DNA from: Macrobrachium rosenbergii
Lineage: Eukaryota; Arthropoda; Malacostraca; Decapoda; Palaemonidae
NCBI RefSeq assembly: GCF_040412425.1
Contig: NC_089756.1
Coordinates: 3,145,498-3,209,497, forward strand
Length of the DNA: 64,000 nt
Direction of reading: 5' to 3'
Shown here: positions 1 through 12,499 of the stretch, one piece after another
Layout of the letters: each line of letters begins with the position of its first letter
How positions within the stretch are numbered: position 1 is the first letter of the stretch
Made by a program: the position numbers and the translations under genes
Notes under the pieces: model-generated
What the model was told of the DNA's origin: nothing
The model's input: the letters and a program-made list of their open reading frames with translations, nothing else
The model's database searches: none

Positions 1-835
1 TGACTGGGGATCAACACTCACAAAACAAGAGAATGATAATATTAAAGAAATCTTATTTTGAGATGGGAGTCAGTAGAGAAATTCTAGATCTTAGTTAATT
101 ACATGTATTTACATAAAATCAGAAGAGTAAGACAAGGGAGCTTTAAACACTGGCTCCTTGGCGCCTTGTTCATGTTAACTGACAAAGTAGGGTTGCCACA
201 AACATCCAGATTATACCCTGAGAGAATCTCTTAAAGGAATGATTAATGACATATACTGGCACTCTTGATTATGTTACATAAAACGATACAGTGCACAATT
301 ATACAGTTTATATCTCGAGGAAATCTTCTCAAAGTTGATTGATGAAAGGCGAGGCACCTATTCTGAATTTCTGGAACAAAGAGAGCTGATCGACAAGGAG
401 TCTACTTCCTATAGAGGTCTGCCCCATACTTCTTTCTTTGACCTCTGACTACCTTCTTTAATGCCTTCCATTCCCCTGTTTTTTGGCTTGGGTCCAAGAT
501 GTGCGATTTCTGTTACTCGTGCCTGCTGGCGAGCCACATGTTCTGCCCTTGCTTTCCAGTTTGCCTGGAATATGGAGAGCACCTTGACAGAAAGCAGGAT
601 TCGATTCAGCAGGAAATGAAACAGCTGAGACGTTGTTAAGACGGAGAGAGGCCTACGATGGACAATAGTCATAGAAAATCGGTAATTGCACAAGGTGCAG
701 CCCAAAAGAGGCCTACACTACTTGCTTCTTGTGTGGTCTGCTCGATAATTACTGTATGTACTTGTTGCGAAGAAAAATAAATGTTGAATAGCACAGAGCT
801 CAGTAAGGGTATTCATTGTTCATGAACACTCTTAG

Positions 836-838
<3 letters not shown>
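1..838. other. Left edge, no recognised gene
   Basis: I recognise no family here. A 98-codon open frame on the minus strand (409-705) has a basic, Lys/Arg-rich C-terminal half with no motif I can name; it could be a decayed transposon fragment or chance. No repeat shared with the rest of the window was noticed. Confidence 0.3.

Positions 839-905
<67 letters not shown>
839..905. repeat. (TA)n microsatellite
   Basis: About 33 uninterrupted TA units abutting the left LTR of the next element. The second LTR copy has the shorter run tttatatat at the equivalent edge, so the tract may have grown from the LTR boundary or been the insertion target. Confidence 0.95.
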
Positions 906-908
<3 letters not shown>

Positions 909-1842
909 GATGAAGTGTCCAGTGTCTGTTCTTCAAATCAAACCTGGTACCTAAGTGCTTGATATTTGATTACCAAACTTACCATTTATTCAACAATTAT
1001 AGTTACCTCACAACAGCCAGACACCTGAACCCTCAACACACATACAAAACGACTGATTTCTCTAAAGGCAACAGTGATCCCTTATAAAACTTATCAATCA
1101 TGAAAGAAAGCAGATTAAGTTCATTAAACAGGTGTGAGGTAAACTCTATGGGCGTCGCTCCAGTAACATTATAAAAGTTCAAGTATTTCTATTTATTTCA
1201 TTTCCCTGGTTCGAGCTCACTTCAATTACTTGAAGGGAAACATCTCACTTACCACTCTATCTCTAATTCAAATCAAAATTACTGGTGGGTCAAAAAATGA
1301 AACTGAGATAGTAATTTTAAATACAAAAATTTATTTCTAAATTGAAAGATTATACACGACATTAACAGTGTCAGGGAAATTATTATTACTTGAAAACAAA
1401 ACAAAATTGGATTAAATCTGAATTAATCATCAGTCAAAATTAAATCAGAAATTAATCTATTAATTAATCAGAAAATTATTCCAGTAAAATTTAAATTAAG
1501 TAACAAAATTTTAATTCCCAAGTGTTAAACAAAATAAGGCAAATAAATCAATCATATAAAAATGTGGATACAAAAGACACAGAAATATACTCTGCAAAAA
1601 ATTAAATATAAAAAAATGTAAAGCAAAAATTAAGGCAATAGCAAACACACCACATATATGTAGAAAAAAGAATTCTTCAAAAGATACAGCATAAAACATG
1701 TAACATGAAGAAATATAAAAAAAGGGAAAAAGTATCTTTGCTTACAATCACTGTAAATATTATTTTTAGTGCACTAAAAACCAATAATTATGTTACAATA
1801 CCTTGGTACCAATTCCTTCGTGTTTTTATAATCAGGCACCGT
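906..1842 (-). repeat. 3' LTR of Gag-protease element
   Basis: Starts TGTGATGAAG and matches 3860-4802 almost base for base. For this minus-strand element it is the 3' LTR. Shared sequence ends near 1842; TG...CA ends would put the outer boundary near 1834. A/T-rich with no open frame of note. Confidence 0.85.
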
Positions 1843-2370
1843 AGGACTAATCCTCAATGGTTTATCTGTCACTATAGGACAAGGAACAAATGGCACACTA
1901 CCAACTTCATTCCCTAACAGAACATGTACACCTTCAACAGCCAGTGAGTCCTTTACAGCAAAATCAACGTCTCCTGTCACTAATTCACATGACAGGTGTA
2001 AGCGGCATATAGGAGTTACCTCTTCTCCTCCAATACCCTTCAAAATAACAGAATCTCCTGTAAGATTCTCCTCCAACTGGGGGTGAGCACCACGGACTAC
2101 CACACCATGGTTGCTCCCTGTATCATGTAACACCTTGACTGGTACCTGCACACTTCCTCCTGGAGTTGTCAGCGTACCCTCATAGATATATGGCTTAAAA
2201 GCCTCCAAACTGCTCAGCCACTCACTGCTTGAAGTTACATTTCCACTGGTAGCTAAACACTCAGCTTGTTTAGTCTCAGCCTTTACTGGAGTTTGACTCC
2301 TCCCCACATTGCTCTTTGTAGTCTGTTTCACCTGGTCACTTCTTACTACCTGACCAGTAAGAAGTAACAC
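1774..2370 (-). pseudogene. Retropepsin-like protease, C-terminus fused into LTR
   Basis: 198-codon frame. Residues around 108-112 read HDTGS, the DTG/S active-site motif of retroviral aspartic proteases, and about 45 residues later VLLGNEVG resembles the second conserved hydrophobic-Leu-Gly block. Such a protease would process Gag after dimerising. The N-terminal ~70 residues are low complexity and probably Gag/protease linker. The last ~20 residues are encoded by LTR sequence, so the natural C-terminus and everything after it (RT, RNase H, integrase) is gone. It lies directly after the zinc-knuckle Gag ORF at 2380, as expected for Gag-Pro. Confidence 0.7.
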
Positions 2371-2379
2371 ATTGGACTG

Positions 2380-3081
2380 CTAATGTGTCTGATGACACTC
2401 CCAACTGAAGTGTCCTGCTCTTCCACACTTGTAGCAGACAACACTAGGCTTCTGTAATTGCCTTGCAACATGATTATATGAGGATTTTACAGTAGCTTGC
2501 TGAGGGATATTACCGTGCATTGACTTGGTATTACCACTTATAGGATTCCCATTAAATCTGCTCCTGAAATTTGGATGAGACCTAAAACCTGTGCGCTGAT
2601 TCTGATACTTGGCAATATAGTTCCTTCTGCTGCTGATGATATTGTAGTCCTCACTAAGTGTAGCAGCTTTGTCAAGTTTATTCACCTCTCTCTCTCTCAA
2701 ATAGGTTCTTATGTGTTCAGGAATTCCCCTAAGATATTGTTCAAGAACATCTAATTCTTCAAGATCTTCAAATGTTTTAACTTTAGCAGCCTCCAACCAT
2801 CGTTTAAAACATCTTTTTACTTTGTAGGTATAATCCAAGAAAGTTACCTGGTCATCCTTTCTCAGAGATCTGAATCTTTCATTATAATATTCAGGGGTCA
2901 TCTGGTAAACTTGTAGCACATTGTGTTTAAGTACCTTGTTCTCTTTACACTGATCCGCTGATAAGGCTAAATAGGCACTTCTTCCTTTACCAATGAGAAC
3001 ACTCTGTAACAAGACTGACCATTTATCCTCTGGCCATCCCATACCTGCAGCCACTTTTTTCAAAGTGATCAAAAAACTCAT
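2380..3081 (-). pseudogene. Gag capsid/nucleocapsid segment with zinc knuckle
   Basis: 233 codons. The first ~170 residues are a helical capsid-like region resembling Gypsy Gag proteins with a SCAN-like fold (GWPEDKWSVLLQ, then a block ending LEQYLRGIPEHIRTYL). Near the C-terminus CYKCGRAGHFSWEC is a CX2CX4HX4C zinc knuckle for RNA binding. The true Gag begins further upstream at 3659: a single-base shift near 3075-3085 separates the two frames, so the methionine at 3081 is not the natural start. Confidence 0.8.
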
Positions 3082-3089
3082 CTGGGGCT

Positions 3090-3659
3090 TCTTACTACAT
3101 CAAATACAGGGTTTGAATCACCTTGTGAAGGGTTAGATGGTGTTATGTGCAATTCAGCTGTAGCTTTCAACCTTTCCATCTCTCTCCTGTGTCTAGCTCT
3201 ATCTCTTTCTTCTTCTGCTATTTTTCTTAATTCTTCAGCAGCTTTCTCTTCTTCTCTTTCTTTTCTTTCTCATTTTTCTCTGTCTTCTCTTTCTCTTTTT
3301 GCCTGCATTTTCTCTCTTTCAGCCTGTATCTTCAGCTTAATCAAATTTCCTTCTGCTTCTAGACGTCTAAGATCTGCTTCTGCATCACTTTTCTCTTTCT
3401 TTTGCCCATGTTTATCTATAAGTTCTGCCTCAGCTGCGTTCAACAACTCTTGTGCTTCTCCTAACTCTTCATCTATTTTACCAGAGTCCATCAATGCTTG
3501 GATTACAATGAATTTTATTTGTGCCTTTACCATGTTGGCAGACACCTGACCACCACATGCTACTGCTATCTCACTCCACTGTGCTCTAGTCAGAGTGATT
3601 TCAGATAACTCTTGGATGGAGGGGTTTGCTAAAAATTCTTGAACGTTGAATAAAGCCAT
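3090..3659 (-). pseudogene. Gag N-terminal coiled-coil region
   Basis: Starts at ATG 3659 and runs 129 codons to an in-frame TGA near 3270, after which the same frame continues as Glu/Arg/Lys-rich coiled coil to about 3090, where a frameshift leads into the capsid segment. The highly charged heptad-like stretch (AEREKMQAKRERED) is typical of the N-terminal matrix/coiled-coil part of this Gag type. The stop plus the frameshift make the protein non-functional unless suppressed. The 5' leader lies between 3660 and 3859. Confidence 0.7.
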
Positions 3660-3832
3660 CTCTTTCAGTTACCCAACTAACAATTCAATATGACAAGAAT
3701 TCAACACAATAAAATGCAAAAAACAATTATATGGCCACTCTCATAAAATAAACAACTATATGGTCACTCTCCTAATAAAATATGTCCCTAACACCACCAG
3801 TATAAACCAGAGTGATATTTGTGATCTGTTTT

Positions 3833-3851
3833 CCCGTGGTCTTGGGCACCA
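3833..3851 (-). promoter_or_regulatory. Putative primer-binding site
   Basis: Minus strand reads TGGTGCCCAAGACCACGGG eight bases inside the 5' LTR. TGG at the start complements the CCA end of a tRNA primer, and position and length fit. The tRNA was not identified. Confidence 0.45.
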
Positions 3852-3859
3852 TTTATATA

Positions 3860-4802
3860 TGTGACGAAGTGTCCAGTGTCTGTTCTTCAAATCAAACCTG
3901 GTATCAAAGTGCTTGATATTTGATTACCAAACTTACCATTTATTCGACAATTATAGTTACCTCACAACAGCCAGACACCTGAACCCTCAACACACATACA
4001 AAACGACTGATTTCTCTAAAGGCAACAGTGATCCCTTATAAAACTTATCAATCATGAAAGAAAGCAGATTAAGTTCGTTAAACAGGTGTGAGGTAAACTC
4101 TAAGGGTGTCACTCCAGTAACATTATAAAAGTTCAAGTATTTCTATGTATTTCATTTCCCTGGTTCGAGCTCACTTCAATTACTTGAAGAGAAACATTTC
4201 ACTTACCACTCTATCTCTAATTCAAATCAAAATTTCTGGTGGGTCAAAAAATGAAACTCTGAGATAGTAATTTTAAATACAAAAATTTATTTCTAAATTG
4301 AAAGATTATACATGACATTAACAGTCTCAGGGAAATTATTATTACTTGAAAACAAAACAAAATTGGATTAAATCTGAATTAATCATCAGTCAAAAATAAA
4401 TCAGAAATTAATTTATTAATTAATCAGAAAATTATTCCAGTAAAATTTAAATTGTTAAGTAACAAAATTTTAATTCCCAAGTGTTAAACAAAATAAGGCA
4501 AATAAATCAATCATATAAAAATGTGGATACAAAAGACACAGAAATATACTCTGCAAAAAATTAAATATAAAAAAATGTAAAGCAAAAATTAAGGCAATAG
4601 CAAACACACCACATATATGTATAAAAAGAATTCTTCAAAAGATACAGCATAAAACATATAACATGAAGAAATATTAAAAAAAAGGGAAAAAGTATCTTTG
4701 CTTACAATCACTGTAAATATTATTTTTAGTGCACTAAAAACCAATAATTATTTTACAATATGTTGGTACCAATTCCTTCGTGTTTTTATAATCAGGCGCC
4801 GT
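3860..4802 (-). repeat. 5' LTR of Gag-protease element
   Basis: Near-identical partner of 906-1842. For the minus-strand element this is the promoter-bearing 5' LTR. No clean TATA box could be picked out in the A/T-rich sequence. Confidence 0.85.
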
Positions 4803-4949
4803 TATGTATGTACACTTGATAAAATATACTGTTCAGATAACTCAGACACATTTACTAAGGACTTAAACAGTTAAAGGTTATGAGTGACCATTGTCTACCA
4901 AAATATCAATTATGTTACAACAGGACATTCGAAGCCCCTAGAGCGAGTG

Positions 4950-5008
<59 letters not shown>

Positions 5009-5552
5009 CGCTTCTCTTCTCAACACGGCTATAGGTCTCAGAATGATCCCCTCTGTATGGGAGTCTAGATGCGGCAGGGCACAGCCATGCGAGTGCATGG
5101 ACAGGTCCCAGATGAGGTTTTTATTTTAAAAACTCTTTAAAACGATAATTAGAGAGGAAGTGGAATTACAGTTAACAATATATTTATCATTACATAGTTT
5201 CAGGACAAAAGAATCTCTAGTTATTATAATAAGAATGAAAAACATTGTCTCATGGAAAATTCCTGAATGATGTTAGGCAACTTTCGTAATGGAATTTTCC
5301 ACCCAACAGTGTTTTGATCGAGTCCCATAACGTCTTGTACACTAATGGAGTCATATGAGAAGGTGTCATCTCAGCAAGTTTTGAATACTGACTAAACAAA
5401 TTGTGCCCCTATACAACAAACAATGGCTCCCTGTCTTTTTCTGCCCTTGCATACATCCTCTCTCAACCCATACAGTATTTAATCACTGCAACTTTTACGT
5501 CAACTCTGTTACGGCATATGCGCATCAGAATACAAAATCATACAGCATACAA
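4803..5552. other. Intergenic with (GA)n tract
   Basis: Contains (GA)n at about 4953-5005; short frames across it are microsatellite translations. The rest (5006-5552) matches nothing else I noticed here. Confidence 0.6.
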
Positions 5553-5834
5553 AAAAGTAAGTATACCTTAGTTTTACCAGACCACTGAGCTGATTAACAG
5601 CTCTCCTAGGGCTGGTCCGAAGGATTAGACTTATTTTACGTGGCTAAGAACCAATTGGTTACTTAGCAACGGGACCTACAGCTTATTGTGGAATCCGAAC
5701 CACAGTATAGCGAGAAATGAATTTCTATCACCAGAAATAAATTCCCCTAACTCTTCATCAGCCGGCGGCGGGAATTGAACTCCGGCCCATCGAATGACAG
5801 TCTGAAGCTCAACCGACTCAGCCAAAGAAGGGCT
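5553..5834 (-). mobile_element. Full-length tRNA-derived SINE (family A)
   Basis: Flanked by a perfect 14-bp direct repeat, catacagcatacaa, at 5539-5552 and 5835-5848. On the minus strand the 5' end holds a perfect pol III A box (TGGCTGAGTCGG) and, about 45 bases on, a B box (AGTTCAATTCC), in a tRNA-like head; a ~200-bp unrelated body follows and the copy ends next to a short A run of the flank. These are the hallmarks of a pol III-transcribed SINE copied by LINE machinery. A truncated copy of the same 3' end lies at 32406-32479. Confidence 0.85.
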
Positions 5835-5848
5835 CATACAGCATACAA

Positions 5849-5986
5849 CAGCTCACACATACACACAGGGAGATTACTGCATTATGAAAATCAACAGCTC
5901 ACACATACACACAGGGAGATTACTGCATTATGAAAATCAACAGCTCACACATACACAAGAGGAGATTACTGCATTATGAAAATCAC
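5849..5986. repeat. 46-bp tandem repeat, three copies
   Basis: Units start at 5849, 5895 and 5941 with cagctcacacatacac and end gcattatgaaaatca. The first two are identical; the third has small changes. It begins exactly where the SINE target duplication ends. Confidence 0.9.
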
Positions 5987-6007
5987 AGCATAAGAATATA
6001 TAAATAA

Positions 6008-6011
<4 letters not shown>

Positions 6012-6098
<87 letters not shown>
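6012..6098. repeat. (TA)n microsatellite
   Basis: Roughly 43 TA units. Confidence 0.95.
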
Positions 6099-6102
<4 letters not shown>

Positions 6103-6134
6103 CACTTACACAATTGTTCTGTACATTAATACAA

Positions 6135-6313
6135 TTACTAATAGGACCTCATTAAACCTGGATGGCATCTAGCAGAGATATTTAATCAGGAAAAGTCACA
6201 AGCTTTCTAGGACTAACAGTCCTCATTGTCAAGTATCCTAGAAAGCTTGTAACTTTTCGTGATTAAATATCTCCGCTAGATACCATCCATTTTTAATGAG
6301 GTCCTGTTAGTAA
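6135..6313. mobile_element. Fold-back / MITE-like hairpin element
   Basis: Two inverted arms of ~78-81 bp (6135-6212 and 6233-6313) separated by ~20 bases, so the single strand folds into one long hairpin. Ends read TTACTAAYAGGACC on both sides. The loop-side sequence is itself a small palindrome (AGGACTaacAGTCCT). Almost the whole element is terminal inverted repeat, with no coding capacity. Surrounded by TA-rich DNA, so a TA target site (Tc1/mariner type) is possible but unproven. The transcript would resemble a long pre-miRNA hairpin. Confidence 0.75.
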
Positions 6314-6464
6314 ATATATATACATAAATATATATGTAGAATCTACTGGTCACTTTTTACCAGATACATATGTAATTGTAATAGCCACAATGCCCTCTTA
6401 ACTTCTCGAATTCTTCACGCTTTTTTTTTGGATACGCTTGTCACTACAAAGTGCAAGAAATAAA

Positions 6465-6550
6465 GTGGTTGTGATGTCCCGTAGCGGGAAACAAACCCGT
6501 GTCACCATGATCACAAGGAGGTCATGTTGCCAACCTGACCACCAGAAGGA
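6465..6550 (-). repeat. tRNA-like SINE head
   Basis: Minus strand carries an imperfect A box (TGGTCAGGTTGG) and a B box embedded in CGGGTTTGTTTCCCG, which pairs as a T-arm stem. The remainder does not give a full cloverleaf by eye. A tRNA-derived SINE fragment or tRNA pseudogene is the best reading; a functional tRNA is unlikely. Confidence 0.5.
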
Positions 6551-6573
6551 TAAAAGTCTATTGCCTCTCATAT

Positions 6574-6812
6574 TTCAAAATATTTATTGCTTCTCTATTA
6601 TGGGATTCAAATAACTCATTGGCTGAAGGTCGGTAAGATGCGATCGTGAAATGTTCTACATTCAACATTTTTGTTAGGTCTTTTATTACTTCGTTAATAA
6701 ATTCACGTCAATTGCCACTGATTAACGTACGGGGACAGCCGAACTTCACTATAAATGAACTCAAGGCTCTGGCAAATGATATTACAGATTTATCCACCAT
6801 CACGTACGTGTG
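6574..6812 (-). pseudogene. Gypsy integrase core fragment (inverted copy)
   Basis: Minus-strand translation gives a Gypsy integrase catalytic core: VMVDKSV holds the first Asp, GCPRTLIS leads to the second catalytic region (read GN-stop where DNG is expected), and SYRPSANELFESHNRE carries the Glu region. The second Asp is changed and followed by a TGA. The 3' part of this fragment is the reverse complement of the start of the next feature (about 6600-6680 against 6833-6912), so two copies of one integrase lie head to head. Confidence 0.75.
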
Positions 6813-6832
6813 CGTATACCATGTGAATGCAC

Positions 6833-7599
6833 CCACCTAACAAAAACGTTAAATGTAGAACATTTCGCGATCGCATCTTACAGACCCTCAGCCAATGAGT
6901 TAGTTGAATCCCATAATAGAGAAGTAACAAATATTTTGAAATATTTATTAGCAGACAGTCCAAATCAGTGGGTAGAGATTTTGCCGATGGCGCAACTTGC
7001 GCTTAATACGGCGTATAATGGCTCCATAGGATACCCCATATTTTTTAGTGCATGGGCAGGAAATTTCATTGCCATATACTGTGATCATGGACCCTAGAAC
7101 TTTACCACTGTATAGTGTCGAACAATATCGGTTGATGTTCTGTAACTTGACCCTAAGAGTGTTTCAGACAACGCAGACGCTTCTGTTGAGGGCCAATGAA
7201 AAGCATCAGACGAAATATAATCAGCAATTCCGCACACAAACATCCAAGATACACACAGGGGAAAGAGTCTATCTGAAAAGGCTGCAACCGAGGAAACATA
7301 AACTTGAGTCCGCCTACTTAGGACCATATCGTATGGAAGAAATTAAAACTGACACCGCGGTGATCCAGCGTATTAAAAGCGGTGTCCAAGGCGAGTACCA
7401 CCTATCACACATGCGTCCCGTCAAAGATGTCTTGATGTGGCACCTGAATAAGCCAGTACCCCCTTTCCCGGGTCTGCCTGGCTATCTGGGGGAGGAGAGT
7501 GACGATGATGTGCAAGCATGGCTGGGGATCATTAATAGTGCACCTAATGTGCATACAGACGAAGGTTACGAATGTTGGTGTCATGTTCTGTTGTGAAAA
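6833..7599 (+). pseudogene. Gypsy integrase core end and C-terminal GPY/F domain
   Basis: Begins inside the integrase core (SYRPSANELVESHNRE, with the third catalytic Glu), continues through the LALNTAYN helix, then shifts frame near 7050-7095. The second frame (7048-7596) has the C-terminal integrase region with RVYLKRLQPRKHKLESAYLG followed by PYRM, the GPY/F module, then an acidic tail ending with a stop at 7596. Both catalytic Asp positions are missing from this copy because sequence starts only after them. It is the plus-strand partner of the inverted fragment at 6574-6812. No LTR could be assigned downstream. Confidence 0.75.
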
Positions 7600-9500
<1,901 letters not shown>

Positions 9501-9753
9501 GGTGGTAGCAATAGGATAGAAAAATGGTGACAGAAGATAGAAAAGTGGTAACGGCTTAGATGGGATATGAAGAAAGAAGATTAAAACAAGGTTTTTTCAC
9601 AAAATCTGCATTCCACCTCTCATCCTCAAGACCAAGAATAAGGTCCTTTCTTTCTGAATGTTATAATCAGAAAATCTGCGACCATTTTTCAGTGTTTCAA
9701 CCAACTTCATTTCCATTCCTGTCATATCGTTTACGATAACATGGCTCTGCGAG

Positions 9754-9825
<72 letters not shown>

Positions 9826-10556
9826 CATCTTCCTACTCCATTGAAAGAGAGATTTCCATCAACGCTACATGCTATAGACATTCATCATTCAGTGAAGTGT
9901 ACTGAAGAAAGAAGATATCGATCAGTGAAGTGCATTGGAGAAAGAAGGTAACTTGAAGAAAGAAGGATTAGTGAATAGTGGTGGCGAAAGAAGAACTAGA
10001 AGGAAGAACAGTTGAGAAGACAAACGAGCGAACAGCCAAAACATAACCTCCGACAAGGCAAACACGCAGTTGCAGGCACTTCGATTCGAAACAGCAAAAA
10101 GTAAGAAAAGGATATCCTAGTACTGTACACACACATACAGTATAGTCTACATGTACACATAAAGTTCTTAAGAGTTGAAATTCTAAAACTGACTTGGCAT
10201 GATACTTCCTTTAGATATTTCATTTGAGGTACAATCTTGCACTTAAATTAAACAGACAAAATTAATTGTGGCAAAATCCCTTTTTCTCTTTCTTTACTAA
10301 TCAGTGCTAACCAATTTACTTAACTTTATTCCATGGTATTTGCTAGCCTGTGTTTTAATGTATTTTATTTTATTTTAAACAACTCTCAGTTTAAAATTAA
10401 TATTGTTTAAGATTTGTGTCGTATAAGAATTTAAGATTATTTGGGGACGCTTGACTATTTTTGGAATATTTCTTCCACAACTCCGTCATGTTTAGGAGTG
10501 ATATTTAGTGTTTTTCTTTAACTGGATTGAAGTTAAGGTTAACTGACATTGATCAG
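9501..10556. other. No gene; (GA)n at 9758-9823
   Basis: Short direct repeats (agaaaagtggt, several times between 9495 and 9550; gatcagtgaagtg, twice near 9880-9930) and one long (GA)n. Nothing coding recognised. Confidence 0.5.
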
Positions 10557-11413
10557 TCAGTATCCAAGAAAAGGGTCCACGATCTAAGAAAGCAAAGCCT
10601 TCTATTCTGACACGAAAATATACAAAGAATTTAAACATGTCTACATCTTCATCTTCCCCGACACAGTTACTCATCAAATACACACGACAAGCCGCATAGA
10701 TAAATGTTGGGGAAGGAAAGGAGAACATGACGCATGCATCTTAGAAAATTGGATTGAACAAGTCTAGACACATTCAAATAACATAGGCGGAAAAGACATT
10801 GAAAAATTAAATGAAGCCTAAAGTTACCTTGATCTGTTGACAAGAGATATAGGGTGTTATGTTCATTCTGATGCCCTATAGAAGAGTTAAGAATTGGGAA
10901 GATTTAAAGCAATTTCTGAGGAAAATATATTCTACTGTAGGCGAAACTGATCCTGTTATCAGCCTCGCAAAGATAGTTCAAGGTTGGAGAGTAGACAAAA
11001 GTAACTGCCCCAGAATAGGTTCTCAGTTATATAACCATTTAAACGAATGGGATCACTGAATTTCTACCACTCCATAGAAAATAACCGTGGGAACAAAGGA
11101 GGTAATAACAGTTGAAAATGACAAAAACTTGTTCAGGTTATCCTTATTGTCGGGAAGTTTACCGGCAAAAGCTATTGAAAAGATGAAAAGTGTCTGGAAA
11201 CTAGAAGATGACGTAATTTAAATAGAGAACAAAATAAAGAAAAACTTAGGTAGAAATCCCGAAGGAATTGATCTATACGGATCTTTAGTCACCATAGGAC
11301 AAGATAGAAGGGAACACGATAATCAGACCTACCCTGATAGATCTAGGACACCAGCTAGGAATCAGAATAAAGAATTTAGGCAACTCATTTCAAGGAAGAC
11401 CTTCGACAGTTAC
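10557..11413 (+). pseudogene. Gag remnant, matrix/capsid part
   Basis: In-frame pieces before and after stops: a basic N-terminus rich in Lys/Arg, similar in character to the Gag start of family B copy 2 (34036-34245), then a helical capsid-like block whose best part is 10859-11059 (VKNWEDLKQFLRKIYSTVGE). At least three stops interrupt the frame, including TAG and TAA between 10750 and 10835. Expected role: virion core formation. Confidence 0.6.
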
Positions 11414-11644
11414 ATGTTATATCTTCCAGAAAAGGGGCATTATGTAAGTGATTGCCGTGGACCAGCTTATTGTCCATATCATAAGAGGACAGGACATAGT
11501 GTTCGAAATTGCAGAAATAGGCCTATTCCTATTCCTAGTCTTAGATATAGATCTCAGTCACAAGGTTTAGAGGTAGAAATCATAGTCAGACTCCACAAGG
11601 TAGAAGGAACAGGGATCAAATTACTAACTAAACTGCAAACTTAA
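11414..11644 (+). pseudogene. Gag nucleocapsid zinc-knuckle remnant
   Basis: EKGHYVSDC is the second half of a CCHC knuckle whose first two cysteines are lost, followed by CPYHKRTGHSVRNC, a variant knuckle with His in place of the second Cys. Tandem knuckles of this sort bind element RNA. The tail (RYRSQSQG) is basic. The frame then enters the duplicated protease block. Confidence 0.65.
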
Positions 11645-12410
11645 TGTAGCAACAAGATCAATCATTTTTATCAAATGATTCAATGCTAAATTTTAACATC
11701 ACCGGCTTCATGGACATTCCTTCATAACAGAGGAAAGGACCGGAACGTCAAACTTAAGCCAAGTCACGAATGTTAGTAAAATTAATATAGGAGATGAATC
11801 TACTTATAGAACTGTATTTCCCGCAAATGTTGGTTTATGGAAACCTATTATAGTATTCTTTGATACAGGCAGTCCTAAGAATGTAATCTCTGAAAAGGTA
11901 TATCAGGCATACTTCTCTCATTTAGATTTGAACACAGTAGTAGACTGTACTGTAGAATAGGCCTTTTTCTAGACCTAGACATAGATCACAGTCACAAGGT
12001 AGAGGTATAGATCGTAGTCAGTTTCCACAAGCTAAGAGGAACAGATACCATACCAAAATCCTAACAGACATCAAAAGGCTGACCAAGCTGCAAACACAGT
12101 GTACCAGCCTGATCAAGAAATATCAGATGAATCGATGGCAAATTGTCACACCACCGGTATCTTGGACATTCCTTCATAATAGAGAAAGAGACTGGAACGT
12201 CGGATGTAAGCTCAGTCACGAGTGTTAGTAAAATTAACATGGGAGATGAATCTAGTTATAGACCTGTATTTTCTGCATACGTTGGTTTAGAGAAACCTAT
12301 TTCTGTATTCTTTAAACAGGTAGTCCCAAAAACATAATCCCTGAAAAGGTATATCAGGCATATTTTTCTCACTTAGATTTGAACCCAGTAGTATACTGTA
12401 GAATCATCGA
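11519..12410 (+). repeat. ~440-bp tandem duplication covering the protease
   Basis: Blocks ~11519-11957 and ~11958-12410 repeat the same order of landmarks: aggcct..., cacaaggt, ggacattccttcataa, gaacgtc, gttagtaaaatta, ggagatgaatcta, gaaaaggtatatcaggcat. Divergence is clear, so the duplication is not recent. Confidence 0.8.
11700..11957 (+). pseudogene. Protease remnant, first duplicate
   Basis: Reads VFFDTGSPKNVISEKVYQAY, a retropepsin active-site block with DTGS intact, inside an otherwise truncated domain. Role in a live element: cleavage of Gag-Pol. Confidence 0.65.
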
Positions 12411-12420
12411 CGTTCACGGT
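12143..12420 (+). pseudogene. Protease remnant, second duplicate, active site lost
   Basis: Aligns with the first duplicate, but a small deletion turns the DTGS codons into a shifted frame (KQVVPKT then stop), removing the catalytic Asp. The frame from 12143 is open only for the upstream part. Confidence 0.6.
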
Positions 12421-12499
12421 AATGGAATCAAGATAGGAGGAAAACTTGATTTCCCTTTAAACTAGGAAGAGTTTCGCTTAAGGAGAAGGTTCTAGTTGT

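Larger units (their letters stand above)
906..4802 (-). mobile_element. Gag-protease-only LTR retrotransposon
   Basis: Two direct repeats of about 935 bp (906-1842 and 3860-4802) bracket 2 kb that encodes, on the minus strand, a Gag with coiled coil and zinc knuckle and then a retropepsin-like protease. No reverse transcriptase, RNase H or integrase is present. The protease frame runs straight into the 3' LTR and no polypurine tract is visible at that junction, so an internal deletion probably joined protease to LTR; a stable Gag-only non-autonomous lineage is the alternative. The LTRs differ at only four positions over their first ~115 bases, so the insertion is young compared with others in the window, and mobilisation in trans is plausible. 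No convincing target duplication: the left flank is TA repeat. Confidence 0.85.

Noticed and set aside
906..4802. Tandem segmental duplication rather than LTRs
   Set aside because: Only the ends repeat, and the interior encodes Gag and protease in the orientation expected with a primer-binding site next to the right-hand copy.
6646..6840. Plus-strand frame just before the integrase fragment as its N-terminus
   Set aside because: The coding sense there is minus: the same DNA encodes an integrase core with its motifs on the minus strand.
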